Part shown: positions 26,252 to 34,656 of the stretch, piece by piece
Numbering within the stretch: the first letter of the stretch is position 1
How the letters are laid out: each line of letters opens with the position of its first letter
Assembly (NCBI RefSeq): GCF_003952425.1
Contig: NZ_CP034449.1
Span: forward strand, 1,798,001-1,862,000
DNA: 64,000 nt
Direction: 5' to 3'
From: Mesorhizobium sp. M2A.F.Ca.ET.046.03.2.1
GTDB taxonomy: Bacteria > Pseudomonadota > Alphaproteobacteria > Rhizobiales > Rhizobiaceae
Made by a program: the position numbers and the translations under genes
The notes under the pieces: generated by a model
Seen by the model: the letters and a program-made list of their open reading frames with translations, nothing else
Databases searched by the model: none
Told to the model about the DNA's origin: nothing

Positions 26252-26308
26252 GCGCTCCCCTCTGCCCTGCCGGGCATCTCCCCCTCCCTCAAGGGGGGAG
26301 GTTGGCAG
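26252..26308. repeat. Palindromic intergenic repeat, family 3 variant (opposite orientation)
   Basis: GCTCCCCTCTGCCCTGCCGG is followed by GCATCTCCCCCTCCCTCAAG and GGGGGAGG. It lies inverted relative to the copy at 26124-26180 and borders the dcd stop. The pair makes a larger inverted-repeat region between the convergent gguC and dcd genes. Confidence 0.65.
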
Positions 26309-26309
26309 C

Positions 26310-27404
26310 TCAGCGCGCGGCCCTGAAATGCTTGGAAAGCTTCAGGCCCTGCGCCTGATAGTTCGAGCCGAGATCGGTGCCGTAGAGCGCCTGCGGACGC
26401 TTCAGCATGTGCTCGTAGACGAGGCGGCCAACGATCTGGCCGTGGTCGAGGATGAAAGGCACTTCGTGGCTGCGCACTTCGAGCACGGCGCGGCTGCCGC
26501 TGCCGCCGGCGGCGGAATGGCCGAAGCCCGGATCGAAGAAGCCGGCATAGTGGACGCGGAACTCGCCGACCAGCGGATCGAAGGGCGTCATCTCGGCGGC
26601 ATAGAGCGGCGGCACGTGCACCGCTTCGCGGCTGACCAGGATGTAGAATTCGTCAGGGTCGAGCACGATCTCGCCGGCGCCGCTCTTATAGATCGGCTCC
26701 CAGAAGTCGACGACATCCTGCGCGGCGCGCTTGTCGACATCGACCAGGCCGGTGTGGTGCTTGCCGCGATAACCGACAAGCCCGTCCTTGTCGCCGTCGA
26801 GGTCGATGGAGAGCGCGATGCCGCCGCCGGAAATATTGGGCGGCTCGGTGGCGACCAGCATCTCGGCACGGTGAAGGTCGCGCAGCTGGCTTTCCGAAAG
26901 CACGGCATTGCCGATGCGGAAACGGATCTGCGACAGCCGCGAGCCGGCGCGCACGACGATCGGGAAGGTGCGCGGGCTGACTTCGAGATAGAGCGGCCCG
27001 TGATAGCCGGCGGCGATCTTGTCGAACTCATGGCCGCGATCGGTCATGACCCGCGTGAAGATGTCGAGGCGGCCGGTCGAGCTCTTCGGATTGGCCGAGG
27101 CCGAAACCTCGGCCGGCAATGCCAGGCTTTCCAGCAAAGGCACGATATAGACGCAGCCGGTTTCCAGCACCGCGCCGCCGGTGAGGTCTATCTCGTGAAG
27201 CTTCAGCCGTTCGAGCTTGTCGGCGACCAGATGATCGGGCCCCGGCAGAAAGGAGGCGCGCACGCGATAGGCCTTGTCGCCGAGCCTGAGATCGAGGCTG
27301 GCCGGCTGGATCTGGTTGGTGTCCAGCGCGCGCGGCGACTTGAGCGCGTTCGCCTCAAACAGCGCCGCGATGTCCTGATCCGGAAGAATGCCTGTCTGCC
27401 GCAA
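26310..27404 (-). CDS. dcd: dCTP deaminase, double-length alphaproteobacterial form
   Basis: A 364-residue protein, twice the usual Dcd length, made of two tandem dUTPase-fold halves. The first half has NQIQPASLDLRLGDKAYRVR, typical of Dcd N-termini, and SSTGRLDIFTRVMTDRG. The second half has YRGKHHTGLVDVDK and HYAGFFDPGFGHSAAGGSGS, matching the conserved Dcd FIDPGF-type motif, and VLEVRSHEVPFIL. It deaminates dCTP to dUTP for thymidylate synthesis. The duplicated form is common in Rhizobiales. It is divergent from metZ. Confidence 0.87.
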   Translation of the reverse strand: MRQTGILPDQDIAALFEANALKSPRALDTNQIQPASLDLRLGDKAYRVRASFLPGPDHLVADKLERLKLHEIDLTGGAVLETGCVYIVPLLESLALPAEVSASANPKSSTGRLDIFTRVMTDRGHEFDKIAAGYHGPLYLEVSPRTFPIVVRAGSRLSQIRFRIGNAVLSESQLRDLHRAEMLVATEPPNISGGGIALSIDLDGDKDGLVGYRGKHHTGLVDVDKRAAQDVVDFWEPIYKSGAGEIVLDPDEFYILVSREAVHVPPLYAAEMTPFDPLVGEFRVHYAGFFDPGFGHSAAGGSGSRAVLEVRSHEVPFILDHGQIVGRLVYEHMLKRPQALYGTDLGSNYQAQGLKLSKHFRAAR

Positions 27405-27525
27405 AGGCTGGCTCCGTTCACAAGGCCGGGCGAGGACCTAGGCAGGCTCTTGCCGTCCGGCTGGTACAAACCTCTTAATGAAGCCGGCAATTGACGCAAG
27501 CGCGGCGCTCATTTAAAGGGTCGTT

Positions 27526-27583
27526 ATCCCGTGGTGATTTGGCCGGTCGGCTTGCAGCCACGTTAAACAAGTCGCTAAAGGAC
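27526..27583 (+). promoter_or_regulatory. SAM-II riboswitch upstream of metZ
   Basis: The segment has ATCCCGTGGTGATTTGGCCG, then CTTGCAGCCACGTTAAACAA and GTCGCTAAAGGACC. This is the compact H-type pseudoknot consensus of SAM-II: GGTGATTTG, GCTTGCAGCCACGTTAAA and the conserved GCTAAA. It lies 72 bp before metZ, the classic SAM-II target in alphaproteobacteria. It should shut metZ down when S-adenosylmethionine is abundant. Confidence 0.93.
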
Positions 27584-27606
27584 CGTCGAGCCGCAAGGCT
27601 ATATGG

Positions 27607-27636
27607 ACCGGTTGCGACTTCGCGGCCGGTTTTTTT
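27607..27636 (+). terminator. Intrinsic terminator between SAM-II riboswitch and metZ
   Basis: ACCGGTTGCG-ACTT-CGCGGCCGGT is a 10-bp stem (two G-T pairs) followed by TTTTTT. It lies between the aptamer and the metZ start codon, so it can attenuate metZ transcription. Confidence 0.85.
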
Positions 27637-27654
27637 ATGTCTGGAAGCAGGGCT

Positions 27655-28845
27655 ATGAGCACCAAGAAGCGCAACTGGAAACCTCAAACGGCACTCGTGC
27701 ATGGCGGAACGCTGCGTTCCCAGTACGGCGAGACCGCAGAGGCGATGTATCTCACGCAGGGCTATGTCTATGAGACGGCGCAGGCGGCGGAAGCCCGCTT
27801 CAAGGGCGAGGAACCGGGCTTCATCTATTCGCGCTACGCCAACCCGACCGTCGACATGTTCGAAAAGCGCATGTGCGCTCTGGAAGGCGCCGAGGATGCC
27901 CGCGCCACCGCCTCCGGCATGGCCGCCGTTTCCGCCGCCCTGCTCTGCAGCGTGAAGGCAGGAGACCACATCGTTGCGGCGCGCGCGTTGTTCGGCTCCT
28001 GTCGCTGGGTGGTGGAGACGCTGGCGCCGCGCTACGGCATCCAGGCGACGCTGATCGACGGCACCGACATCGCCAACTGGGAAAAGGCGGTTCGCCCGAA
28101 CACCAAGCTGTTCTTCCTGGAAAGCCCGACCAATCCGACGCTGGAAGTGGTCGACATCGCCGCGGTCGCCAAGCTCGCCAATTCGATCGGCGCGCGCGTT
28201 ATCGTCGACAACGTCTTTGCCACGCCGCTGCAGCAGAAGCCGCTGCAGCTCGGCGCTCACATCGTCGTCTATTCGGCGACCAAGCATATTGACGGCCAGG
28301 GCCGCTGCCTCGGCGGCGTCATCCTGTCGGACAAGAAATGGATCGACGAAAACCTGCACGACTATTTCCGCCACACCGGCCCCAGCCTGTCGCCCTTCAA
28401 CGCGTGGACGCTGCTCAAGGGGCTGGAGACGCTCCCGCTGCGCGTGCGCCAGCAGACCGAGAGCGCCGGCAGGATCGCCGATTTCCTGGCCGGCCGGTTG
28501 GAGATCGCGCGCGTCATCTATCCCGGCCGCGCCGATCATCCGCAGGCCGATATCGTCAAGAAGCAGATGTCGGGCGGTTCGACATTGATCTGCCTTGACG
28601 TCAAGGGCGGCAAGCAGGCGGCCTTCGCCTTCCAGAACGCGCTCGACATCGTGCTGATCTCCAACAATCTCGGCGACGCCAAGAGCCTGATCACCCATCC
28701 GGCGACGACGACGCACAAGAACCTGAGTGACGAGGCACGTGCCGAGCTCGGCATCGGCCCCGGCACGCTCAGGCTCTCGGTCGGCCTGGAGGACACCGAC
28801 GATCTGCTGGAGGACATCGAGCAGGCGCTGAAGGCGGCAAAATAA
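27655..28845 (+). CDS. metZ: O-succinylhomoserine sulfhydrylase
   Basis: A 396-residue PLP enzyme of the Cys/Met metabolism family that makes homocysteine from O-succinylhomoserine and sulfide. The start MSTKKRNWKPQTALVHGGT is preferred over one 18 bases upstream, which would place its start inside the leader. Motifs are YSRYANPTVDMFEKRM, ESPTNPTLEVVDIAAV, IVDNVFATPLQQKPLQLGA and the PLP lysine in VYSATKHIDGQGRCLGG. The C-terminal LRLSVGLEDTDDLLEDIEQA block is present. It is regulated by the SAM-II element and terminator in its leader. Confidence 0.95.
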   Translation: MSTKKRNWKPQTALVHGGTLRSQYGETAEAMYLTQGYVYETAQAAEARFKGEEPGFIYSRYANPTVDMFEKRMCALEGAEDARATASGMAAVSAALLCSVKAGDHIVAARALFGSCRWVVETLAPRYGIQATLIDGTDIANWEKAVRPNTKLFFLESPTNPTLEVVDIAAVAKLANSIGARVIVDNVFATPLQQKPLQLGAHIVVYSATKHIDGQGRCLGGVILSDKKWIDENLHDYFRHTGPSLSPFNAWTLLKGLETLPLRVRQQTESAGRIADFLAGRLEIARVIYPGRADHPQADIVKKQMSGGSTLICLDVKGGKQAAFAFQNALDIVLISNNLGDAKSLITHPATTTHKNLSDEARAELGIGPGTLRLSVGLEDTDDLLEDIEQALKAAK

Positions 28846-28866
28846 GCCGGAAAACATCGTGGGAGA

Positions 28867-30009
28867 TCAGGCGATCTCCTCAAGTTCTGTCAGCGCGCGG
28901 GTGCGGATGGTCATCTCATTGCCGCGCCATTCGACGGCGCCGCCGAACCAGGCGCGCGCCCAGATGGCCGGCAGCATGGCGTCACGCGCGATCATCGCGG
29001 TGACGCTGCGCGGCGACAGGTACCAGCCCTTGGCCAAGGCCAGCAGGCATTCCGGCAGGTAGGCGATCGCCAGCACCCACAAAGCCGTGGTGGACAGGCT
29101 GACGCCGGCGCTTGCCGCGGCAACCAGCGCCAGCAGGAGCGGCGCCGCCGCGCCGGTCAGGATCTCTGGCGTGAAGAACAGCGGGAACGTGACCCGGCGC
29201 AGCCGCGCCCAGCGCGTCTGTCGCGACCAGATCTCGGCGAAGCTGCGCTGTCCGAGCGGCTGCTCGAAAGGCGAGGCGACGAGATTGACGCGCAGGCCCA
29301 GGCCATTGACCAGCTTGGTGGCGGCCGCGTCCTCGGCGATCTCGGCGGCCAAGGCCTGGATGCCGCCATTGGCGTCCAGCATCGGCTTGTTCCACAGCAT
29401 GCTCTTGCCCTGGGCGAAGCCGAGGCCGAGCGCCTCGCCGGCATATTGCCAGCGCGCCTGCAGCGTGTTGAGGAAGGCGCATTCGACTTCGGCCCAAAAG
29501 CCGTCCGGCCGCGAACCGATCGGCGTCGAGCAGACGAGGCCGGTATCCGGCCGCCATGCCGCCATCAGGTGCTGGACATAGTCCCTCGGCATCAGCACGT
29601 TGGAATCGGCGAGGACGACCCAATCGTGCCGCGCCGCCTGCCAGCCCTTGACGCAGTTGTTGAGCTTGGGATTGGCGCTGATATGGTCGTCGCCGATCAA
29701 CAACCGCGCCGGAACCTTCGGGTGGCGCGCTATCGCCGCATCGATGAGCCTCACCACCGGGTCCTCGGCATGCGCGACGCAGAAGATCAGCTCATAGCGC
29801 GGCCAGTCGAGCGAGAAGGCGCGCTGAAGGGTCTCCTGCGTGAACGGCTCGACGCCGCGCGAAGGAACGATGATCGAGACCGGCTGCGCGCCGACGGGCG
29901 GCGCAATGACATGTCTTCGTTTCAGCCGCGACGCGGCGAGCAGGATGCTGGCGAGGTTCGAGAAAAGAAGGGCTGACGAAGCCAGGCCGGCTGCGATAGT
30001 CAGTTCCAT
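28867..30009 (-). CDS. GT21-like (ceramide glucosyltransferase type) glycosyltransferase
   Basis: A 380-residue membrane glycosyltransferase. The N-terminal helix (ELTIAAGLASSALLFSNLAS) anchors a GT-A domain with PVSIIVPSRGVEPFTQETLQ, VLADSNVLMPRDYV (metal-site Asp), GLVCSTPIGSRPDGFWAEVE and the RQTRW signature (D/Q/R-x-x-RW) of the family. Two or three C-terminal helices follow (LTGAAAPLLLALVAAASAG). It transfers a sugar to a lipid such as ceramide, diacylglycerol or a hopanoid; bacterial HpnI is a relative. It is convergent with metZ, where a small GGAGATC-AGGC-GATCTCC hairpin spans its stop codon. Confidence 0.8.
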   Translation of the reverse strand: MELTIAAGLASSALLFSNLASILLAASRLKRRHVIAPPVGAQPVSIIVPSRGVEPFTQETLQRAFSLDWPRYELIFCVAHAEDPVVRLIDAAIARHPKVPARLLIGDDHISANPKLNNCVKGWQAARHDWVVLADSNVLMPRDYVQHLMAAWRPDTGLVCSTPIGSRPDGFWAEVECAFLNTLQARWQYAGEALGLGFAQGKSMLWNKPMLDANGGIQALAAEIAEDAAATKLVNGLGLRVNLVASPFEQPLGQRSFAEIWSRQTRWARLRRVTFPLFFTPEILTGAAAPLLLALVAAASAGVSLSTTALWVLAIAYLPECLLALAKGWYLSPRSVTAMIARDAMLPAIWARAWFGGAVEWRGNEMTIRTRALTELEEIA

Positions 30010-30042
30010 CGAGATCTGGTCACTCTATCTCTTTGTTTTCAC

Positions 30043-30085
30043 GCAATTCCGGACGGAAAACCGCTCACACTTTTCCTGGAATTGC
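30043..30085. repeat. Dispersed palindromic repeat, family 1
   Basis: GCAATTCCGGACGGAAAACC, then GCTCACACTTTTCCTGGAAT and TGC. Perfect GCAATTCC/GGAATTGC outer arms. It lies between the divergent glycosyltransferase and apaG genes. Confidence 0.78.
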
Positions 30086-30285
30086 TCTTGGCCGCATGCG
30101 ACCATTTCATCAGTCACAGAGCGCCCGAGTCGCCCGGCACGGTTTGTGCACACCAACATTGTCATGTGTCACTTAAATGACATTGTTTTTCGGCACGTGC
30201 GCTACAAGGCTGGCAGGATGGTCGGCGCGGCGCGTTTAACAGCGAAGCGCGACAAAATGTTCCGCGGCGGCAACCGGAGTGGCCC

Positions 30286-30678
30286 ATGTATCGCGCAGTG
30301 ACGCGCAACATCGAAGTGCTGGTCAGACCCTTCTATCTGGAGGATAGATCCGATCCGTCGGAGAACCGCTATGTCTGGGGCTATCAGGTGACGATCGACA
30401 ACCGCTCCGACGATTTCGTGCAGCTTTTGTCGCGCTACTGGCACATAACCGATGGCCAGGGCCGTGTCGAGGAGGTGCGCGGCGCCGGGGTCGTCGGCGA
30501 CCAGCCGGAGCTCAATCCCGGCGACAGCTATCAATACACGTCAGGCTGCCCGCTCTCGACACCGTCGGGCATCATGGTCGGCCACTACACGATGCGCAAC
30601 GGCCGCGGCGAGACGTTCGACATCGCCATTCCGGCTTTCTCACTCGACATGCCAGGTACAAGGCGGACGGTGAATTAG
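30286..30678 (+). CDS. apaG: ApaG-domain protein
   Basis: A 130-residue fibronectin-III-like beta-sandwich protein beginning [20 protein letters not shown]. The blocks [60 protein letters not shown] and GHYTM are the family hallmarks. ApaG has been associated with Co2+ resistance and Mg2+ efflux with CorA in Salmonella; its molecular activity is unsettled. A corA homologue lies 7 kb away. Its stop is 5 bp before the palindromic repeat disrupted by IS481 copy 2. An inverted repeat TGTCAT-N11-ATGACA lies at 30160-30182, about 100 bp upstream. Confidence 0.95.
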   Translation: MYRAVTRNIEVLVRPFYLEDRSDPSENRYVWGYQVTIDNRSDDFVQLLSRYWHITDGQGRVEEVRGAGVVGDQPELNPGDSYQYTSGCPLSTPSGIMVGHYTMRNGRGETFDIAIPAFSLDMPGTRRTVN

Positions 30679-30682
30679 CCAC

Positions 30683-30716
30683 TTTCTCCCCGTTTTACGG
30701 GGAGAAATGCCCGGCA
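30683..30716. repeat. Family 3 repeat split by IS481 copy 2 (left part)
   Basis: TTCTCCCCGTTTTACGGGGA is followed by GAAATGCCCGGCA and then the IS. The other part resumes at 32047 as GGCAGGGCAATGAGGGGCGG. Removing the IS and one GGCA rebuilds a family 3 element like that at 241-293. Confidence 0.75.
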
Positions 30717-32046
30717 TGTCCGAACCGGATAGATAGGTAACAGAATGGACCGATTAGATGGGTGACAGTTTTCTTGCCAGCCGGGAGGACCGGCGATGGT
30801 TTGGCGAGAGACTGGCATCATGGATGAGCGGCTTCGTTTTGTTGTTGAATGCCTAGCTGGCGAGGAGACGATGACGCAGCTTTGCGCGGCCTTCGAGATC
30901 TCACGCAAGACCGGCTACAAATGGCTTGGGCGTTACCGGGAGACCGGGCCGGAAGGCCTGCACGACCGGCCGCGGGCGCCGCTCGATCACGGCCGAGCAA
31001 CGGCAGCCGAGCTGGTGGAGCGGATCGTGGCGGAGAAGGAAGCGCATCCGCTGTGGGGGCCGAAGAAGATCATGGCGCGGCTGAAGCGGGCGGAGCCCAG
31101 TTGTGGCTGGCCGGCAGTCTCGACAGCTGGCGAGATCCTGAAGCGGCATGGTCTTGTGGGACGCCGGCGCCGGCGCTGGCGGGCTGTGGGCAATGGGCCA
31201 TGGCCGGAGCCTGCGGCGCCGAATGCGGTGTGGACGGTAGACCACAAGGGCTGGTTCCGGACCCGTGACGGCTGGCGCTGCGAGCCATTGACGGTGATGG
31301 ATGCATTGAGCCGCTACCTGCTGGGGCTCGAGGCGACGGGCTCGACGGCCGACGAGGAGGCGTGGCCGGTGTTTGAGCGATTGTTTGAGGAAAACGGTCT
31401 GCCGGATCGCATTCGAAGCGACAATGGCCCACCCTTTGCGTCGGCCGGCGTCACAGGGCTGACGCCGCTGGCAGTGCGCTTCATTAAGCTCGGCATCGCC
31501 CTGGAGCGCATCCAGCCAGGCAAGCCGCAGCAGAACGGGCGCCATGAGCGTTTCCATCTGACCATGCTGCCGATGGCCGATGCACCGAAGGCTGACAAAG
31601 CGGCTCAAGCCAGGGCCTTCGAGAACTTCCGGCGCAGCTACAATGAGGAGCGTCCGCACGAGGCGCTGGGCATGGACACCCCGGCACAGCATTACCGCCC
31701 CTCGACCCGACCGATGCCGAAGACAGCCCCTGAACCCGATTATCCGACCGAGGCAGCGGTGCGCGGCGTGCGCCAGAACGGCGCGGTCAAATGGCGGGGC
31801 ACCGAGATCTATGTCTCGGCCACGTTGGCCGGCGAACCGATTGCCATTGAAGAGACCGAGGATGGCGAGTGGACGATGCGCTTCCACACCCATCCGCTCG
31901 GCTTCATCGATGAGAAGCACATGAAACTGGTTCGCCGCAGCGCCGCGCCAAGCCGACCGCTTGGCGCTGCGGCGACCGCATCATAGGGAGAGAAAACTGT
32001 TACCTATGTATCCGGTTCAAAGTGTTACCCATCTATCCGCTGGACA
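30717..32046 (+). mobile_element. IS481-family insertion sequence, copy 2 (1330 bp, complete)
   Basis: Same sequence as copy 1 at 355-1684 but inverted. Ends are TGTCCGAACCGG... and ...CCGCTGGACA. The flanking 4-bp direct repeat is GGCA (30713-30716 and 32047-32050). It is inserted in a family 3 palindromic repeat just after apaG. The two inverted copies could recombine and invert the 29 kb between them. Confidence 0.94.
30796..31986 (+). CDS. IS481-family transposase (copy 2)
   Basis: The 396-residue protein is the same as that at 415-1605, with HTH near residues 25-45, catalytic D149, D209 and E251 and an intact C-terminal domain. The reading frame is complete, so this copy can supply transposase for both elements. 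Confidence 0.93.
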   Translation: MVWRETGIMDERLRFVVECLAGEETMTQLCAAFEISRKTGYKWLGRYRETGPEGLHDRPRAPLDHGRATAAELVERIVAEKEAHPLWGPKKIMARLKRAEPSCGWPAVSTAGEILKRHGLVGRRRRRWRAVGNGPWPEPAAPNAVWTVDHKGWFRTRDGWRCEPLTVMDALSRYLLGLEATGSTADEEAWPVFERLFEENGLPDRIRSDNGPPFASAGVTGLTPLAVRFIKLGIALERIQPGKPQQNGRHERFHLTMLPMADAPKADKAAQARAFENFRRSYNEERPHEALGMDTPAQHYRPSTRPMPKTAPEPDYPTEAAVRGVRQNGAVKWRGTEIYVSATLAGEPIAIEETEDGEWTMRFHTHPLGFIDEKHMKLVRRSAAPSRPLGAAATAS

Positions 32047-32140
32047 GGCAGGGCAATGAGGGGCGGCGCCGGCTTCCGAGAATTTTCGTTGAGTGAGATG
32101 GCAGCGTTGGTGCCGGCGCAATCTTCGTGGAGGTTCGCGC

Positions 32141-32182
32141 TGCCCCTCATCCGCCCTTCGGGCACCTTCTCCCCGTGGAACG
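32141..32182. repeat. Family 3 repeat split by the IS4-family element (left part)
   Basis: GCTGCCCCTCATCCGCCCTT is followed by CGGGCACCTTCTCCCCGTGG and AACG. It resumes after the IS at 33479 with CGTGGAACGGGGAGAAGG. Removing the IS and one CGTGGAACG yields the full CTCCCCGT...ACGGGGAG hairpin. 32072-32140 shows nothing else. Confidence 0.8.
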
Positions 32183-33478
32183 CAGGGCTGTCCGGGGAAA
32201 GTTAGACATAGTCGAGGCTCATCTGATCGGGAGAGCAGCGGGGGTACCTTCGACTTGGATTGACGGGCGGCGGTTTGTCGATGGCGGCGATGTGGCGCCG
32301 CTCGAACAGGCATCGTGTCACCAGGTCGGTGAAGCGCAGGATCGGCAGTGCAACGCGATATGCGCGCGCTGCAATGCGCAACAGCGCATAGGCGATCATG
32401 GCGGCGAAGAGCTGCAGGCGGATGGCGTTGTCATTGTTGCCGAGGAACTTACGGATCTTGAGGTGCTGCTTGATCCAGCGGAACAGGAGCTCAATCTGCC
32501 AGCGCCCCTTGTAGAGGGCTGCTATGTCGGCGGCCGAGCGCTCGAGATCGTTGGTCAGCAGCGTGATGGTGTCGCCTTCGTCTCGCTTCACGATGATGCG
32601 ACGCAAGCGGATCGGCAGTTTGGAATCGCCTTTGCTGGCAAAGCTCACCTCGGCATCCTCAAGCACGGTGAAGCCATCGCCGTGCATGGCTGCGAGGGGA
32701 CGATCGCACACCAGCTTGAGCCCCATGTTGGTTTTGGGCCGGGTGACGAAGAAGGCTTGCGCCGCCGCGATCGCCGTCCACCAGCCGTAGTGGCAGTAAC
32801 CCTTGTCGAACACGTAGGTCGCACCGTCTTCGATAGAGATGGTGCGGCCGATCTGGGCGTCGTTGACGTTGGCATCGGTGATGTCGAGGACGCGCGGACA
32901 GTCGCTGTCTGGATCATAACGATATGCAGCTTCATGCCGCGGATGCGGCCGTTCGACTTGGCCCAGTCGCAAAGCTTGCCGAGCGGGATGGGCGTGGAAT
33001 CGATCAGCCGCAGCATGGCACTGCCTTCGCGACGCATCTGCCGGTCGAGTTGGCCTGCAAGCAGGGCGAACGTCTCGGCGAAGACGGCTACAGGGCGGCG
33101 CCGGTTGGCGTCCGACAAGGTCGAGCGCCGCAACAGGTCGCTGCCGAGGTGGTAATGGTGCTGGCAGTTGGCGTTCCAGCCGGCTTGCAGGCTGCGAAGG
33201 CTCGTCGCGCCGCTGAGCTGAGCATAGATCAACACCACGAGATGGTCCCAGCTCTTGAACGACTTGTCATACGCATCCCCGTCATGGCTATCCACAATCG
33301 TCTGGAAGCGGCGACGATTGATCGGTTCAACCAGCTTGCCAAGAATGCTAGGCGTAAAGCGCATGCCCCGTTCCCTTTCTGAGTCTCGACAACCAGAAGG
33401 TAGACGGAAAATCCCCGTCTTACGGGGCATGCACATGCGGCATTTCGATTCACCCGAACCTTTCCCCGGACAGCCCTG
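32183..33478 (-). mobile_element. IS4-family insertion sequence (1296 bp)
   Basis: The ends are inverted repeats CAGGGCTGTCCGGGGAAAG on the left and its near-perfect complement CTTTCCCCGGACAGCCCTG, with one extra base, on the right. A 9-bp direct repeat CGTGGAACG flanks it (32174-32182 and 33479-33487). One transposase gene, broken by a frameshift, fills it. It is inserted in the hairpin of a family 3 repeat, 27 bp beyond the hslO stop codon. Confidence 0.9.
32202..33364 (-). pseudogene. IS4-family transposase, frameshifted
   Basis: The N-terminal part starts at 33364 (MRFTPSILGKLVEPINRRRF, a DUF4372-like N-domain) and carries LIDSTPIPLGKLCDWAKSNG, including the first catalytic Asp. At about 32918 the frame must shift by -1: GMKLHIV continues in the other frame as YDPDSDCPRVLDITDANVND. 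The C-terminal part then runs to 32202 with the second Asp (VFDKGYCHYGWW) and the Y-(2)-R-(3)-E-(6)-K motif in YKGRWQIELLFRWIKQHLKI. A single missing T explains the break. No clear slippery heptamer is present, so loss of function is more likely than programmed frameshifting. Confidence 0.85.
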
Positions 33479-33504
33479 CGTGGAACGGGGAGAAGGAATG
33501 GGTG

Positions 33505-34512
33505 TTACTCCACCACGAACTCGGCCGGATCGAAGTCGTATTGCGTCGAGCAGAACTCGCAGGCGACGTGGATGCCGCCCTCCTCGGTCGAGTCCTTGAT
33601 CTCCTCGGCCGAAAAGCCTTGGAGGATGCCGTGGATCTTCTCGCGCGAGCAGGAGCACTGGTAGTCGACGGGCACGCTGCGGAAGACGCGCACGCCGTGC
33701 TCGTGGAACAGCCGGTAAAGCAGCCGCTCGGCGCCCACGGTCGGGTCGATCAGCTCGGTCGGCTCGATGGTGCCCAGCAGCGCCAGCAATTCCTGCCAGG
33801 AATTGTCGGCCGGGTGGTCCGTCAGCTCGCGGTCGTCGCCGTCGCCGCCCGAAATATCGGGAATGCGCATGCGCTCCGGCGCCTGCGGCAGGAACTGCGC
33901 CAGGATGCCGCCTGCCCGCCACTGCTCGCGCGCGCCGCCCGGGCCGGGCGTGACCAGCTTGGCGACCGACATCTTGATATCGGTCGGGATCTGCTCCGAC
34001 TGGCGGAAATAGGTGCGCGCGGCATCCTCCAGCGATGTGCCGTCGAGCTGGACGATGCCCTGATAGCGCTGCGTGTGCGCGCCCTGGTCGATGGTCAGAG
34101 CCAGGACGCCGTTGCCGAGCAGAGCCTGCTGCGAGGTCTCGCCGGCGTCGGTCAGCGCCTGCAGCCGGTCGGCGTCGAAGCGCGCATAGGCACGCAACGC
34201 CTGCGGCGTGGTGAAATCGGCCACCAGCATGTCGACCGGCCCGTCGGTGCGGGTCTGCAGGATGAACTTGCCTTCGAATTTGAGCGAGGTGCCGAGCAGC
34301 ACGGTGAGCACGCAGGCTTCCGCCAGCAGGCGGGCGACGGGCTCGGGATAATTGTGGCGGCTCAAAATAGCGTCGAGCATCGGCCCGAGCTGCACGGTGC
34401 GGCCGCGCACATCGAGCGGCGCGACCTCGTAAGGCACGACGTGGTCGTCGCCGGCGAAGCCGAATTCACCGAGTTGGGGTTTATGCTCAGCCAAGGTCTG
34501 GGTTTCCAACAT
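33505..34512 (-). CDS. hslO: Redox-regulated chaperone Hsp33
   Basis: A 335-residue cytosolic holdase activated by oxidative unfolding. The start MLETQTLAEHKP has CGGAG upstream; an ATG 24 bases earlier is weaker. The N-terminal domain has RHNYPEPVARLLAEACVLTV, LGTSLKFEGKFILQ and DGPVDMLVADF. The C-terminal zinc switch is present as CSCSREKI and CEFCSTQY, the C-x-C and C-x-x-C pairs. There is no frame problem from the nearby IS. It is the last gene of an argD-argF-hslO run, an order I recall as common in Rhizobiales. Confidence 0.93.
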   Translation of the reverse strand: MLETQTLAEHKPQLGEFGFAGDDHVVPYEVAPLDVRGRTVQLGPMLDAILSRHNYPEPVARLLAEACVLTVLLGTSLKFEGKFILQTRTDGPVDMLVADFTTPQALRAYARFDADRLQALTDAGETSQQALLGNGVLALTIDQGAHTQRYQGIVQLDGTSLEDAARTYFRQSEQIPTDIKMSVAKLVTPGPGGAREQWRAGGILAQFLPQAPERMRIPDISGGDGDDRELTDHPADNSWQELLALLGTIEPTELIDPTVGAERLLYRLFHEHGVRVFRSVPVDYQCSCSREKIHGILQGFSAEEIKDSTEEGGIHVACEFCSTQYDFDPAEFVVE

Positions 34513-34656
34513 GACAAAACTCCGGGGCGCAGCCATGCAACCCGATGAGCCGCATGCGTCGAAGCGCGTTCAATTTACGTGATGGCCCGCAAATAGGCAT
34601 CACCTGTCCCCAGATCAAGTTGACCCCGATCGGACCGGAAGCCAGGTCCGCCGCTC

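Noticed and set aside
355..32046. The two IS481 copies as a composite transposon
   Set aside because: The enclosed 29 kb holds core genes, and each IS has its own target duplication, so the two inserted separately.
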